A stretch of DNA of 64,000 nt from Chaetoderma sp. LZ-2023a (GCA_034401795.1 CM067367.1:37478668-37542667), one strand, 5' to 3'; positions 23,310 through 34,441 are shown, counted from the first letter of the stretch. The notes: generated by a model not told the origin, from the sequence alone. Translations and numbers: made by a program.

Positions 23310-24089
23310 CTCCGATTGGCGGTCCAATCAGATGTCCGATTCCACAAATCAGCATCTCAATACCCAGCGCCATGGGCAGATTGTGGAGTCCTACTTGCTC
23401 AACTGTCAATGAGTTTTGTAATGAATAAGTACCAGTACAGGCTCCAATCACAACTGCATATCCTAGCCGGCCTACTATCGAGGGCGCGTAAATTGGCAGA
23501 CAGAAGGTAACAATGGCTGTTCCACCAAAGGCAAATGAATATATACAGTATTTCACAACGCGATGGAAAGATGAAGCAAATCCAGAAATTAGCCGAGATG
23601 CGAGTGACGAGACGCCAAATATTATCCAGAACAAGGACTGTTCCCAATCCGTGGCACCAAAACGTAATGCATAGCTTGGAAAATGGAGAATTAGTCCTCC
23701 TAATCCTATGCCCCATAAAAGGATGATAAAATTAAGCAAAAGAAACGATCGATTTACTAGCATTTTAAGATACTCTAGTATTGTATCACATACACTCTTT
23801 CTAGCCGTTCTTTCTAACAATTGCTTCCTGAGTCGTTTTTGGTATCGTTCGAGTGACGATGGGCGAATTAACATTGAAAATATACATGCATGGAATATCA
23901 CAGCGCCCATCATGAGGAACATTCCTGAACAACCATATTGCTGGTAAAGCTTCATAAAGATTATCGGCCCGACCATCGACCCTATAGCACCGCCTGTACT
24001 GCTTATTCCTGAAGCAAGATCACGTCTCTTATCAAAATAGAAGCCGATCACAGCCATTGACGGAATGTAGATAAGCGCCAAGCCTATAC
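23310..24089 (-). CDS. SLC16-like transporter, large central exon
   Basis: Encodes residues 116-376: the end of helix 4, helices 5-6, the central cytosolic loop and helices 7-11. Residues 133-143 (YFDKRRDLASG) match the second SLC16 signature (YFxKRRxLAxG). The central loop (about 191-225) is basic and short. Helix 8 contains SSLASR. The Arg (residue 281) fits the conserved helix-8 arginine of MCT1, but Ser 277 stands where MCT1 has Asp302, which argues against classic proton-lactate symport. The exon ends GHLIGPPIG, typical of helix 11. Splice sites: acceptor CTGTTTCAG before 24089 and donor GTAGGA after 23310, phase 1 at both ends. The open frame is 780 bp without a stop, by far the longest non-repetitive one in the window. 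Confidence 0.93.
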
Positions 24090-24243
24090 CTGAAACAGTC
24101 AAACATATAAAATACACATCATGCGACATTCCAATCTAAGGCAAGGGCAAGCGCCCGGGGAAAATAAGGGGCATCAAAATAAAAAACAATTATCATATTT
24201 TACCCATTTGAACCTGGGATCCTAGTATATCACTTTTACAGTC

Positions 24244-24351
24244 ATGACATACGTAAGCTCTTGAATATTTTAAAACCATTTTGACTGGAAGCTGGCGCTG
24301 CCTTAGGCAATCCCATCTTTCAGGACAATCAGTTAAAGAATATTCAACATC
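24244..24351. repeat. MITE palindrome, decayed
   Basis: AAGCTCTTGAATATTTTAAA and CATTTTGACTGGAAGC face a disrupted arm (TTTCAGGACAATCAG, GAATATTCAACATCATT). It lies in intron 2, immediately before an (AGT)n tract. Confidence 0.6.
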
Positions 24352-24361
24352 ATTTTGACAC

Positions 24362-24485
<124 letters not shown>

Positions 24486-24699
24486 GCATTAGCATATATG
24501 GGGATTGGCAATCTCATGTATAAAGTGGCCCGTGTTACGTAATTTCTTAATACGGGCCCATTTCGCTACATCTTGATATGAATCAGGGCCAGGATTCGTC
24601 AAGAAGAACGAATCTTTTTACAGAACTGAAATCGGTTCAGGTTTGGCAGAGATATTAGTGAATTAAAATTGCCGATAAAATATATTTCTAAGTTGATAA

Positions 24700-27200
24700 G
24701 ATTTCCATCGCTCATGTGTAGGTAGTATGACGCCATAACCACGTGATCGTCAAACGCTACGACGTCACATTCTGATTGGACGTTATAAACCTATAAAAGG
24801 ACTCGCTCCAGCTGCCGTGCTCAAAAGTTAATGGGACCTATTTAACAGGGACCCGAACTATACGCCAACCAAAAAGCTGTGCTAAATTTTTGGCATCCCC
24901 GCGCCCAGGGGCTAATACACTAAATTGAAAAATAAGGTTGCCCATCTACCAACTACTGGGAATCAGTGAGAGTGCGCCGCCGTTTCGGCCAAACTTAATA
25001 TGTAGTACGATTGGCCTGTCTGATGTCTCGGCAAACCTGCCGCACAACGCCGACTATAGTGGAGACCAAACGTAGCACGTTTCTAGTGCATCATGTTTTG
25101 ACCTTTTCGTCACTGCTTGGAAACATTGCCCACCATGCTAATGAGCTAGACAGCATGGATCGTCTTCTGCCGTATATCTATCACCAGCCTCTCGATCAAT
25201 GGAGGCAATTTCATCAATACCAGGTTTCGAGTATTTCTACATAGCCGTAAATTGAACTGTTCTATTATGTTATAGTGCCAATGATTATGAAGCGCCCATA
25301 ACACCGAATACATCATTATTACTGGCAACTTCGCCCACAGATGCCGACATGCGCTTATTATTAAGGCCACAGTTTCTTAGTTTGCCCACAGATGTCAATG
25401 TGCGCTGATGACTAACAGGCGCCAGCTACTACTTCGCCAGCAGATTTCAACAGGCGCCAACTGAACTTTCGTGTTGTAAAACCGGACATTGCGCTAATGA
25501 CGAATAGGCGCTTATTTTTAGAGTAGTATCGTTATTTATTTTATGTAGCGCTGATTATAAGTAAGCGCCGTAGGTCAGCTAGACCTTATTACACTGCACT
25601 AACGTATAAATACGGCGAGCGCCGTTGTAGTTTATAACTCTGTATATTTTCTATTGTGCTACGTTACATAAGCACGCCAGATTGACATAATTGGCCGTCA
25701 ACTTAAGGCCCCCTAAATCACTTCCGGAGCAGCTATCTCTTCTACGACTCTCTGGCCATCTGGCCCACTAATTGTCTAATAGTCCGCTCCGCCGGTTTGG
25801 TTAGCGCCGACCCAGGAAATCACAGAGGTCTCCTGACGGTGAGAATCAAAACGACGATGTTTCACGCACTTCCCTTGGACCCTCACTGGTACCATTAGCT
25901 AATCTTTCAGCCATAAGTAGTATTCACTGCGCAAACATTAATTATAGTAGGTACGTCCTAGCAGAGGACCTCATGGAATTTACATAACCCTAAATGCAGT
26001 TAAACGTTAGCTCCAGGGAGCGAGCCCCATATGGTTCGCTCTTTCCATGCTTGGTGTTAGCTAAGGACACGGTTGGCAGACTAACTCCACGGTGACTGGG
26101 AGATGCCAATCAGCTCACCATACCTTCTTAGAAGGTCACCATTGTCTGCTACCCGCTTCTTCAGTCTTCGCAGTAACTAGATACGCTGCTTTACTTTCTA
26201 AATGCTTTTGTGTATTATCCTGTCCATGTCTTGTTATATGTGGTTGTGCTGATACATGAATTGAGAGTCGATTATCGGCTTCCTGGACCCGTCGACTGGC
26301 AACATGTATGCGCCGTCGTCTTGAAGGAGTAGTCCAATGAAAGGCTACCTGGGCTCATTAGCCAGGAAGACACTTGTTATTAAAGTTAAGTAGCCACTAA
26401 GCCGTTTGAGGCAATTACTCCCTATGCCTTGGGACCAAATAACGGCTGGCTTAGCTCCTCTAGAACGACCGCCAAAATAATGCAGCATCAACTAATTCAA
26501 CATCTAGCATAACAGATGATGGTGTCGGATTCTGTTGAAACTGGTACTCTGCCTCCATGTAAACCAGCATGCATCCCTTAAACTATAATAACACTATGAT
26601 AATATAATACACTTTTGCATTGGTCTTAATGGGGAATACAGCTTCGGCCGCACTCCTCCTCCGCTTCAGCATAGTAGGAATTTTCCTGGGACCGAGGCCT
26701 GCACGAGGCACTTTCCTCTCGCAAAACCAATTTGTTGGCCCGCCTGAGGCATTAGTTTATATTAGGGGGCCTCCTTTGCAGGGGTACCTATGGCATAAAG
26801 ATAGGATAGATATCGGTGGCGAGATTCAAATACAGCCAGACCAATAGGTCTCTTACTTCATTACTCAGTTAACGATTACTTTGTTAGATCTATAGCAGCT
26901 TTTCAACTGAAATCTGGCTTTCGACTCGCCGTGCCTTATCTCAACTATTCAGTAACTAAACCATGCAGCGTCATACCGGCTACACCAACAGTCGGGATAA
27001 TACGGTGGTGTTCGCTCTAGGCAGCAATGGTCGCCAGGTCTCACTGGAACAATGTCATTCCACCGACTCCAGAAGTCAGTCTTTGTGGTCACCGGTGATG
27101 CACACGCCGCTTTCTCCGTCCTCTAGGCTAGCTAAATAGCATCGTCGGGCCGGCGAGCACATTGCACGTTTCGTCGGATTCCATGGAGGAATTATTGGAG
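24700..27200 (+). mobile_element. Unclassified element, copy 1
   Basis: A higher-GC block in intron 2 of the SLC16-like gene. It shows patchy collinear similarity to 40.3-43.6 kb. The shared order is an upstream ACGTCAC/GATTGG zone with TATAAAA at 24792-24798, CTGATGACTAA inside a GCGC...GGCGCC hairpin word (25402-25423), and CCGACCCAGGAAATC with GAGGTCTCCTGACGGTGA (about 25806-25842). It continues with CATCAACTAATTCA (about 26487-26500), GAGGCACTTTCCTCTCGCAA (about 26705-26724) and ATGCAGCGTCATACCGGCTA (from 26963). No protein domain survives. It may be an LTR-type or other non-autonomous retroelement. No second LTR or primer site could be proved. Confidence 0.5.
25330..25610. repeat. Dispersed GCGCTGATnA...GGCGC hairpin words
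   Basis: At least four imperfect copies of a ~22-bp self-complementary word: GCGCTTATTATTAAGG, GCGCTGATGACTAACAGGCG, GCGCTAATGACGAATAGGCG and GCGCTGATTATAAGTAAGCG. Spacing is irregular (about 50-90 bp). This lies within the unclassified element. Confidence 0.6.
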
Positions 27201-27835
27201 CAGCGTGGCGTGTGTACGCGTTCCACAGTTTATGCTGGGCTAAATGAACCAATTACGTCACATCTGTCAATATGTGAGCTGTTGCTAAGAAACTTTGAAA
27301 GTTGTTTGTTTACTGTCATACCACCTTTCTTCTATAAAACATGAACTGTTTCTTATAGAAGACAGTTAGCGGGTGTCAGTACATAGACTATGCTAGACCG
27401 GCCAGTAGTAGTTAAGAACTCAGCTACAGTCAGATTTATAAGTGACTGCTGAATATTTATATTGATTTGAAACTATATTTAATTTGAAAGTTTTAGAAAT
27501 TGTACTGCTGATTAGCATAGAGTTATGAAAGTAAAAGATTGAATAATTTATCGAGATGTCTTCAATTGTTAGTTATTGATTAGTGCTGTAAGGAGCCTAT
27601 ATATGTAAGCAACTAGCTGGAGTTGCCTACCCGGCAGTCCAGAAGTCTATTCAGTCTATCCATCAGCATGTCTGTCCATCAGTGAATCAACCTGTCCTTG
27701 AGAAGTCTCCCAGTTGATATGTCCATCAATCAATCTTACAGTCAATCCATCTGTTAGGAAATCTGCCAATCTGCCAATCACTCGATCGTCTGCATAAAAT
27801 TCATTGATCCATCAGAACATGGTTTCCCATAAATG

Positions 27836-28115
27836 CCAGAAGACACACCAGCACAGAGAGCCTTGGAATTCGCCCTACTGGGAGACAGTAAATACAGAGC
27901 CAGGAGAGGGCGTCATTGCATAAATCTGTTAAGCATACTACGAGGTGACTTCTAGAAAGCAGGACTCATTGCACTCAAATCAACAATGGACCTGAGGAAG
28001 CTAAAGATTTTGGCTGAAGACAAAACACAGTGGTCAGAAGCGAAGAAGGACTGATTACAGCTGTATGATGTTTCTACTATTCTACTACTGCAGCCGCAGT
28101 ATACAGTAATCATAC
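27836..28115 (+). pseudogene. LINE C-terminal tail, 5'-truncated
   Basis: The plus-strand frame reads MPEDTPAQRALEFALLGDS, KYRARRGRHCINLLS, one stop, then LKSTMDLRKLKILAEDKTQW and SEAKKD before the terminal stop. The shared 3' region with GCAGCCGCAGTATACAGTAA follows to about 28115. This is the most readable of the four tails in the window. Confidence 0.75.
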
Positions 28116-28379
28116 AGACCCAACCTCACTGATGTGCAGGCAGATTCTGCTGCACATTCCGTCAAGAGAAACATAACCTTCCATTCCGTTGGGAAACTCG
28201 CGATCTGCAGATCGTGACTCGCGCATGTCAAGAAAATAGGTTTATATGATGAAACAAGTGTGGCATAATTGATATGAAACTGTACTTGCTCGGAAGCTAC
28301 AATGACCGTTCTGGATAAGCCACTGCAAATAAACCTTCGCTCTAACACCCATCAGTGATGATCATAAACCCAAACAGCG

Positions 28380-28504
<125 letters not shown>

Positions 28505-28605
28505 CGATGTGATGCCATTGCCAAAGAAAGTGACCCAACAAAGATGATATATGAATGGCCAATTCTGCAAATGCCACCAGACACCCCTTACAGAGACGTG
28601 AAATG

Positions 28606-29013
28606 GGCCTTTCCATCGTATCCATCTATCAATCTGACGTCATAATCAAGTACGTGAGCATAGAATGACATCACAATCAATGATGTCATTATGATCTCAT
28701 GAATGACGCAGATAATTACGTCGCGAATGCAAAGTTGAAGACGGACTATATGCGTTGTTGTACGAATTGTATGCCTTTACTATTCAAAAAATATTCTGTT
28801 GAATATTTTAAAACTAATTTGACTGGACGTTGTTTCTGCCATATGCAGCAACAGCACCTAGTCAAATTAGTTACAAAATATTCAACACCTTATCCGTATA
28901 GTTTTAAGGAAATTGATAGCTAGGACATTCTAGGATCGAACAATCCCAACACGGCGAAGTGTGGGTGGAGCTTATCTAGTGATGGGCAGGGTATAGCTAG
29001 AACTGAAAAGGCC
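28606..29013 (-). mobile_element. Hairpin MITE, full-length copy
   Basis: The ends GGGCCTTTCCAT and CTGAAAAGGCCC are mirrored. The left half carries CTGACGTCATAATC, GACATCACAATC, ATGATGTCATTATG and GAATGACGCAG. The palindrome is at about 28794-28889. The right half has the GTGGGTGGAGCTTATCTAG and GATCGAACAATCCC boxes. It sits in intron 2 of the SLC16-like gene. Confidence 0.8.
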
Positions 29014-29282
29014 CACTCGCTGGCTAAACATTGGGGGTAGCTGTGTTAGTCTGTTGAGAATGATAACATGATTTAAAAAGTGTTACCCCTTAAGACTAAC
29101 CGTATTATTGTTTTCGAACTGATAAAACGCGTTCGAAAAATAATAATTAGTCTTAAAAGGTATTTCCATTTGAATCCCGATATCAGTGGAAATCAGTGTA
29201 CTCGGTACCGACACTTATAGAGCTAGTAGTGTACGCCACTGCATAGACATGTTACATGTGCTATGTAATGAGTAAAAAAGGG

Positions 29283-29400
29283 AAGGACTGGGTACACTGA
29301 TCAAAAAGAATCCGGGTGGAGCTAAGGATTATGGTAGGCGACAAGAAACGTCGCTGGCCAAAGTAGAGCTGATGGCAGCTGCAGAATGCAACTGCAGATC
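29283..29400 (+). pseudogene. Remnant of a LINE tail
   Basis: GAGCTAAGGATTATGGTAGG, GACAAGAAACG, CCAAAGTAGAGCTGATGGCA and GCTGCAGAATG align with the last ~30 codons and 3' box of the LINE tails at 11.5 and 28.0 kb. Heavily decayed. Confidence 0.5.
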
Positions 29401-29407
29401 GCAGTTG

Positions 29408-29408
29408 T

Positions 29409-29454
<46 letters not shown>
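29408..29454. repeat. (ATT)n tract abutting a splice donor
   Basis: ATT/TAA triplets end 5-6 bases from the donor GTACGG (29460-29455) of SLC16 intron 2. On the minus strand they form the first stretch of the intron. Confidence 0.9.
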
Positions 29455-29455
<1 letters not shown>

Positions 29456-29460
29456 CGTAC

Positions 29461-29604
29461 CAGCTATGGCGCCTATAGTAAGAAATAGAACGCTAAGTGA
29501 CTGATCAGCAACGCTGGAGGCAAACCCCACAAAACATAGAAAACCTCCTAGAAACATACTTAGCCGACAACTGCCGAATGTTGAGATGCTACCGGCAAGT
29601 GGAC
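29461..29604 (-). CDS. SLC16-like transporter, second coding exon
   Basis: Encodes residues 68-116: the helix 2-3 region (GPLAGSISTFGSCRLSMFLG, with the conserved short loop and Arg) and helix 3 into helix 4 (GFLCFVGFASSVADQSLSVL, then TIGAIAG). Acceptor TTACTAG before 29604 and donor GTACGG after 29461, both phase 1, so it joins exon 1 (NFM-G) and the large exon (G-IGLALIY) in frame. The length, 144 bp, is a multiple of three, so skipping would keep frame but remove two helices. Confidence 0.88.
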
Positions 29605-29759
29605 CTAGTAAGACAAACACAGGCATCAATAGCAGGATAGACAATTGGACAAATATCTTACAATCCCTATATAAATTCAAATGACAACAATTAATGAATC
29701 TGTTGGCATCTAATTGTTTATGACATTGTTGAGTGAACATACTATAAGAATTGCACCCA

Positions 29760-31380
29760 TCCTATCTTATGGCATTGGAACAGAATATATTACGAAGTCA
29801 TACGACTTTCCTTATAATGTTAAGTGTGCTAATATAAGTTGAATATTGACAATATTTGTGATTTTCAATGTAATAAGTACACACAATCAGCGCTGATGCG
29901 CTGTGTATATAATGCGAGCTATTCCTTCTACCTCATAATATCATTGTGGTATATCATTATGCATTGTCAAATCTGGACAAAGATGGAACGAAGCCTAGGT
30001 AACTAGCAAGGGCATTGCCTGCCGAGCGTGGCTACAGAAACATGGACATTAACCTCAAATAGAGTGAACAAGCATTGTAACAAGAAACATACATTCTACT
30101 TGACAGCTATGATTCTGTGAGTCATGAGAAGCGCACATGGAAGGTACACAAAGAAGCAGTTAATGATGCCGGATAAGAAACTAATCTAAATATATATCAA
30201 CTGCACCAGAAGAGCACATGCCTGCTGTAATCGCGTAGAAAGAAATAGAGATAACCTCGGAATCTCTAACAGGTAAAAGGTCACTTTGAAATGATAGTAT
30301 CACTAAGGGAATTGTCAGCAAACATGAATCTAAAGCGAGACAAAGCCGTTATGCACTATGCCAATTCTGATTCAAGGAAATACAAACTGAAACTAGACCA
30401 TTTCAGCTACATAGACAATAACATACTGAGTGGTATGGTCCGAGTACCGTTTTTAACAGGGTATGCACAGTTTTGCCGATTGCATATGAATGTAAAGCTT
30501 TTGTCAAGAAATGGCTTCTCTTTAGTAATTATCAAGTGTTAATTGAAATAATAATGCATTAAAATTGTTTAATTTCTCCAAATAAATTTACTGGTGTAAA
30601 TATCTAGTATCGGTTTTCAGAGAGTTTTTGTGTACTTAGGTACCAGTTTCTAACAGGGATGTAAATCAGTTATTTATATAGCGGCAAGATGGTGATATAA
30701 CCCCACAGTCTATGATTTTACAACAGGAGAGTTTGTCAGCAATCATAATGATACAAACGCCGTTAAAAAGGGAACACAACTTAATTTATTGTAGTAAATC
30801 TAAATTCCATTTTTCGCAATACTCGGTATACATGGATAGCAGCAACACCGTTTCAAAACCAAAATCTTGTATCCTTGCTTTGGAAAGTAGTAAAGCTGGT
30901 GTTTAAAATGAAACTAAGAATTATCTTGCATACCATAAAGCCTTAAAATTATTTTAGTTGTTACCATATATAGAAACTATGGCGGTGTTTGGATTGGGCA
31001 TGTGCGTGAAAAAATCAATCTAATTTTGTAAATAATATAAGCACCCCCATGCCCCTTTAGTGCGTCCAGGGAAATCTACACGCTGTGTTTGACAGCAAAT
31101 GGCAGATGTCGTCTGACACGAAAACTGGACAGGTTTGTTTAATTTCTTTACCAGTTATTAACATTTTTATGGCCCCAGAAAGTTAGGTAAAATAATTACT
31201 TATTTCTGCTGCATTTTGATAACATCTTCAAATGTTGTGTAAAAATGACGTATCTATTGAAAAAAACATGTTTTGACAATGTCATCAAATCAACGAGTGC
31301 GGAAGAATGCAAAAAGGACCAATTGTTAGAAATATAACTCTGTTAGAAACAGGTACCCTTAGCATATAGGTACGGTTTTA
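29760..31380. other. Intronic sequence, nothing recognised
   Basis: Intron 1 of the SLC16-like gene. Small open frames at about 30291-30542 and 30712-30906 have no recognisable domain. No repeats of the families seen elsewhere were found. Confidence 0.4.
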
Positions 31381-32039
31381 GAGCGCATGACAAACAGCAA
31401 CTGACATTTAGATAGCAAGAATCTCTTCAACCTACCTCCCGGCAGAATAGATCTACAGAAGATCAAGTAACCTACGTCTCCACGGAGATAGAAGATGGAA
31501 GAAGGAAAGACCCTTGCTACTTGCAGTGATATGGAAAAAGACGTTTGCTAAGGAATGGAAACATCAGAAGGGTGTACAAATGGATCAGCCATTACCTTAA
31601 CCAAAGTAGCCTAAAGATTCAAAGGGATGATATCAAGAAGCGAACAATTGAACAGGGAGTTCCACAAGCGGTATTCTATCCCCACATGGCCCCTTACCGA
31701 CAATAATAACATCATAACATAAATCCGCATAATGTCTGTATATGTTGAAAGCCTGGGTTTGAGGACAGAGAATTGCCACGACAGATTACAGGGTGGAAAG
31801 GGTCATCAAAATGTTGGATAAAGGTATCAAGAAGTGGCTTCTGATAATTAATGAAAGAAAGACTATGCACTTCGTCTTCAGCCTATCACCAATACCACTG
31901 AAATTTTGTCTAATTATGAATGCAATGCCCGATACTGCTGGAGGAATCTCGAACATAATTTGACATTATCTTGGGTAAAGGCTGAATATGTATCACAGAT
32001 TTGAAGTCCTTTCTCTTAAATAGCAGAAATGACCTTAGT

Positions 32040-32285
32040 TTAGTGTCTAATTTATGGATACGATCTGCCACTCAATTATCTGACGTCATACTCAAAACAT
32101 GACACTCGTTAGGTTACGTCACAATCAAAATGACTTAACTCCGTGACGAAGTAAAAAAACTCCTTCACGAGTATAGGGTAAAAGCGTTAAAAGCGATGAC
32201 AACAAACACACAGTGGTCGCAGCCTAGCTAGAAATTGGCGGAGCTTAGCTAGAAATGCGCCCCTCTATGTATAAGACAATCAGTT
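32040..32285 (-). mobile_element. Hairpin MITE fragment inside the LINE
   Basis: TCTGACGTCATACTCAAAAC, GTTACGTCACAATC and CCGTGACGAAG on one side, GGCGGAGCTTAGCTAGAAAT on the other, with the central palindrome deleted. It separates the RT block from the C-terminal block of the LINE. Confidence 0.55.
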
Positions 32286-32430
32286 GTTGATGGCGCAAGA
32301 TGGCTGTTCTTTTAGACAGGTGGTTGCATATTGGGTTAGGGCTAGGGTACAACCAATCCTATGTAATCAGCATCTTGTAGCTACAAGACGTTTCGCTTCG
32401 CAACTGACATACATTACGCAATCACTTTAA

Positions 32431-32448
32431 AACAACAACAGCAGCAGC

Positions 32449-32544
<96 letters not shown>

Positions 32545-32545
32545 A
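32431..32545. repeat. (CAA)n microsatellite
   Basis: CAA run with one AAT interruption. Poly-Val open frame on the minus strand is an artefact. Confidence 0.95.
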
Positions 32546-32680
32546 ATTCGACAATTCTTTGTGTATCTCGGCGCCACCATATTGTTGTGCCTATTCATGT
32601 CAGTGCTTCGCCAGGCAGTGTTAATTGGATAATATATGATTATACAGATACGGGAGCATATTTTGAGAAAACACACCTCC

Positions 32681-32862
32681 AATTGGTCTTGCGCGTTTTG
32701 ATATCTTTTTGTAAGATTTGTTTTGAAAACCGAAACTGAGATAGCTGATTTTAGTGTTATCCAAATTGTGGAATAACATAGATATAACACTAAAATCAGC
32801 TATCTCAGTTTCGGTTTTCAAAACAAATCTTACAAAAAGATATCAAAACGCGCAAGACCAAT
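32681..32862. repeat. Near-perfect inverted duplication of LINE coding sequence
   Basis: Arms of about 80 bp (32681-32760 and 32780-32862) mirror each other with hardly a mismatch. AATTGGTCTTGCGCGTTTTG opens the left arm and its complement closes the right, with a ~20-bp spacer at ATCCAAATTGTGGAATAACA. Both arms translate (on opposite strands) as LKSAISVSVFKTNLTKRYQN. The arms are much better preserved than the rest of the LINE, so the duplication is young or has been homogenised. Confidence 0.9.
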
Positions 32863-33685
32863 TCACCACATACTATTCATTTGGTAAAAGACACGAAAAT
32901 ATGATAACATGCAAACTAAGAAATAAGTGCGGCCAACTAAACAATGATCTGTACAGATATCGCCTACTTGAACACCCCAAATGCTCTTACTGTCAAATCC
33001 CAGAAACCTCGTATCATTACTTTTTTGAATATCCAAGATGGGCAAATGAAAGAAGCGAGTTATTTGATTCCATTTATGAAATTACCCCAGATATTTCCCT
33101 GGACATTTTCTTGCAGGGAAGTAATACATTTTCTACTGAAATTAATGAAGATTAGAAAAGTACATAACTTTATAAGTAAAACAAATATGTTTTAACATTA
33201 TTGAAAGTTCTTTGTATAATCTGTCTATCTATAAACCGGTCAAATAGTAATATGGTGTGTTGTCTGTGTATGTATGGTGATCATGTTGATGTGTTTGCGC
33301 GGTCACACCTGGCGATAGCGACCTCCACATGGACCACCAAGATGTGATCACTAAAACATATGCTTACCTAATGCATTTTATTTCAGGTAGAACTTACCCT
33401 TTGCGGACAGAACGTGGCGGTTCCTTGTGGGTCGCCGTCTTAACTGGTGTGGTAAATTTGAGCGCGCGCTCTCTCTCTCCCCCCCCCCCTCTCTCTCTCT
33501 CTCACTCACTTTCTATCATTCTTATTTATGTAAATATAAAAATAAAATAAATTGTGTATATAAGTTTAATTATATGCTGCCGTCTAACAATTCTGTAGAG
33601 AGCGGGCAAGAAGAAGTTGCCAGAACTTGTGCCCAATCCCATTGTACAGATGTTACAATAAAATATGTTTAAAATAAAAGAGCTG

Positions 33686-33830
33686 AGAAGACTATTTTTG
33701 AAGATCTACCACTGAAATGCCTGGCATACCAGTGTTAAATTTTCAAAATAGTCTTCTCTTGGCCAGCAAATGGGTATTCCTTAAGCTCATTCCAGGATTA
33801 AGGCGATCCATGAGGGGTTAAAGACGGCTG
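33686..33830. repeat. HP2 hairpin copy
   Basis: GAGAAGACTATTTTTGAAGA is mirrored by TTTTCAAAATAGTCTTCTCT. Centre CTACCACTGAAATGCCTGG / CATACCAGTG. The tail ends in GGGGTTAA, as in other copies. Confidence 0.75.
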
Positions 33831-33957
33831 GCCCTTCACTCACTTAAGAAACCGCAATCGATCACGTTACTCCAAAGGGCAAGTGGCTAATCCAACACAC
33901 TTGAGTATGGAACGAGGACTAATCGGATTAACTAATATGTAATGTTGTCTTACTCAC

Positions 33958-34159
33958 CCATGAAATTACTTAGGCTGCTAGGCAAGCCAGCGATCCAGGC
34001 CACCTGGACGGTGTCGCTATCAGGATACGTTTCTGTCAGTACTAAGTATATGACACCCGTTCCATAGATAACCATGCCGACCAAGCACATATTCATGATC
34101 GATGCAATTAAGGCTACCCAGGCCCAGCCATGGTCAATGTCCGAAGCTGCTCGTGCCAT
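33958..34159 (-). CDS. SLC16-like (monocarboxylate transporter-like) gene, first coding exon
   Basis: Start of a predicted 468-residue, twelve-helix plasma-membrane transporter of the SLC16 branch of the major facilitator superfamily. Family members move monocarboxylates, aromatic amino acids, thyroid hormone or carnitine. The substrate here cannot be told. Residues 9-14 (DHGWAW) fit the SLC16 helix-1 signature [DE]G[GS][WF][GA]W with one change (His for the first Gly). Helix 1 runs to about residue 35 (VALIASIMNMCLVGMVIYGT), followed by TETYPDSDTVQVAWI and PSSLSNFM into helix 2. ATG at 34159 is chosen because the in-frame ATG at 34189 lies before a good acceptor (TTTTTCAG at 34186-34179). 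An untranslated exon therefore probably lies upstream. Donor GTGAGT follows, phase 1. Confidence 0.9.
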
Positions 34160-34178
34160 TGTCGAGAACAGACACACC

Positions 34179-34180
34179 CT
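34179..34180 (-). other. Probable splice acceptor of a 5' untranslated exon
   Basis: TATTGTTTTTCAG immediately upstream of the first coding exon on the minus strand. It implies that the promoter and first exon lie at higher coordinates and were not identified. Confidence 0.6.
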
Positions 34181-34369
34181 GAAAAACAATACATGATGTC
34201 AGCAGAATGTCACATGTACTTTGTGCTAACTTTCCAATACCACCACCAGATCACTACCGTTATTTGGATATTGTGTGTTGCATTAGCCACCCGTGGCTAC
34301 AAACCTAACTAACGCTTCATACCTTGAAATGCCAATGTCTACATTTCAAGACAAAGATAGATAAGAAAG

Positions 34370-34440
34370 CTATTGAATATTTTGAAACTAATCCATCTTG
34401 AACATGTTGTTGCTATGGGTATCAACAGCAACTAGTCCAA
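34370..34440. repeat. MITE palindrome fragment
   Basis: GCTATTGAATATTTTGAAAC and CTAATCCATCTTGAACATGT with TTGCTATGGGTATCAACAGC: one arm plus loop, directly adjoining a full MITE copy, so two insertions lie side by side. Confidence 0.6.
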
Positions 34441-34441
34441 T

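Larger units (their letters stand above)
31390..33680 (+). pseudogene. Jockey-like LINE, decayed and interrupted
   Basis: A non-LTR retrotransposon in opposite orientation to the host SLC16-like gene. The first part reads YKWISHYLNQSSLKIQRDD and KKRTIEQGVPQAVF (about 31580-31680), the RT block that normally reads QGVPQGSxLSP. KMLDKGIKKWLLIINERKTM then HFVF (about 31810-31880) is the thumb-side lysine block. After a MITE insertion, a (CAA)n tract and an inverted duplication, the C-terminal block follows (32870-33155): ITCKLRNKCGQLNNDLYRYR, CSYCQIPETSYHYFFEYPRW and ANERSEL, a Cys-Cys-His zinc-like knuckle. The 3' region ends near the AATAAA at about 33658. Frameshifts and the lost catalytic block show it is dead. 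Confidence 0.75.

Noticed and set aside
34160-34189. Upstream in-frame ATG for the SLC16-like protein (adds MFFRVCLFST)
   Set aside because: It lies before a strong splice acceptor (TTTTTCAG), so it is probably intronic. The next ATG at 34159 starts a normal SLC16 N-terminus.
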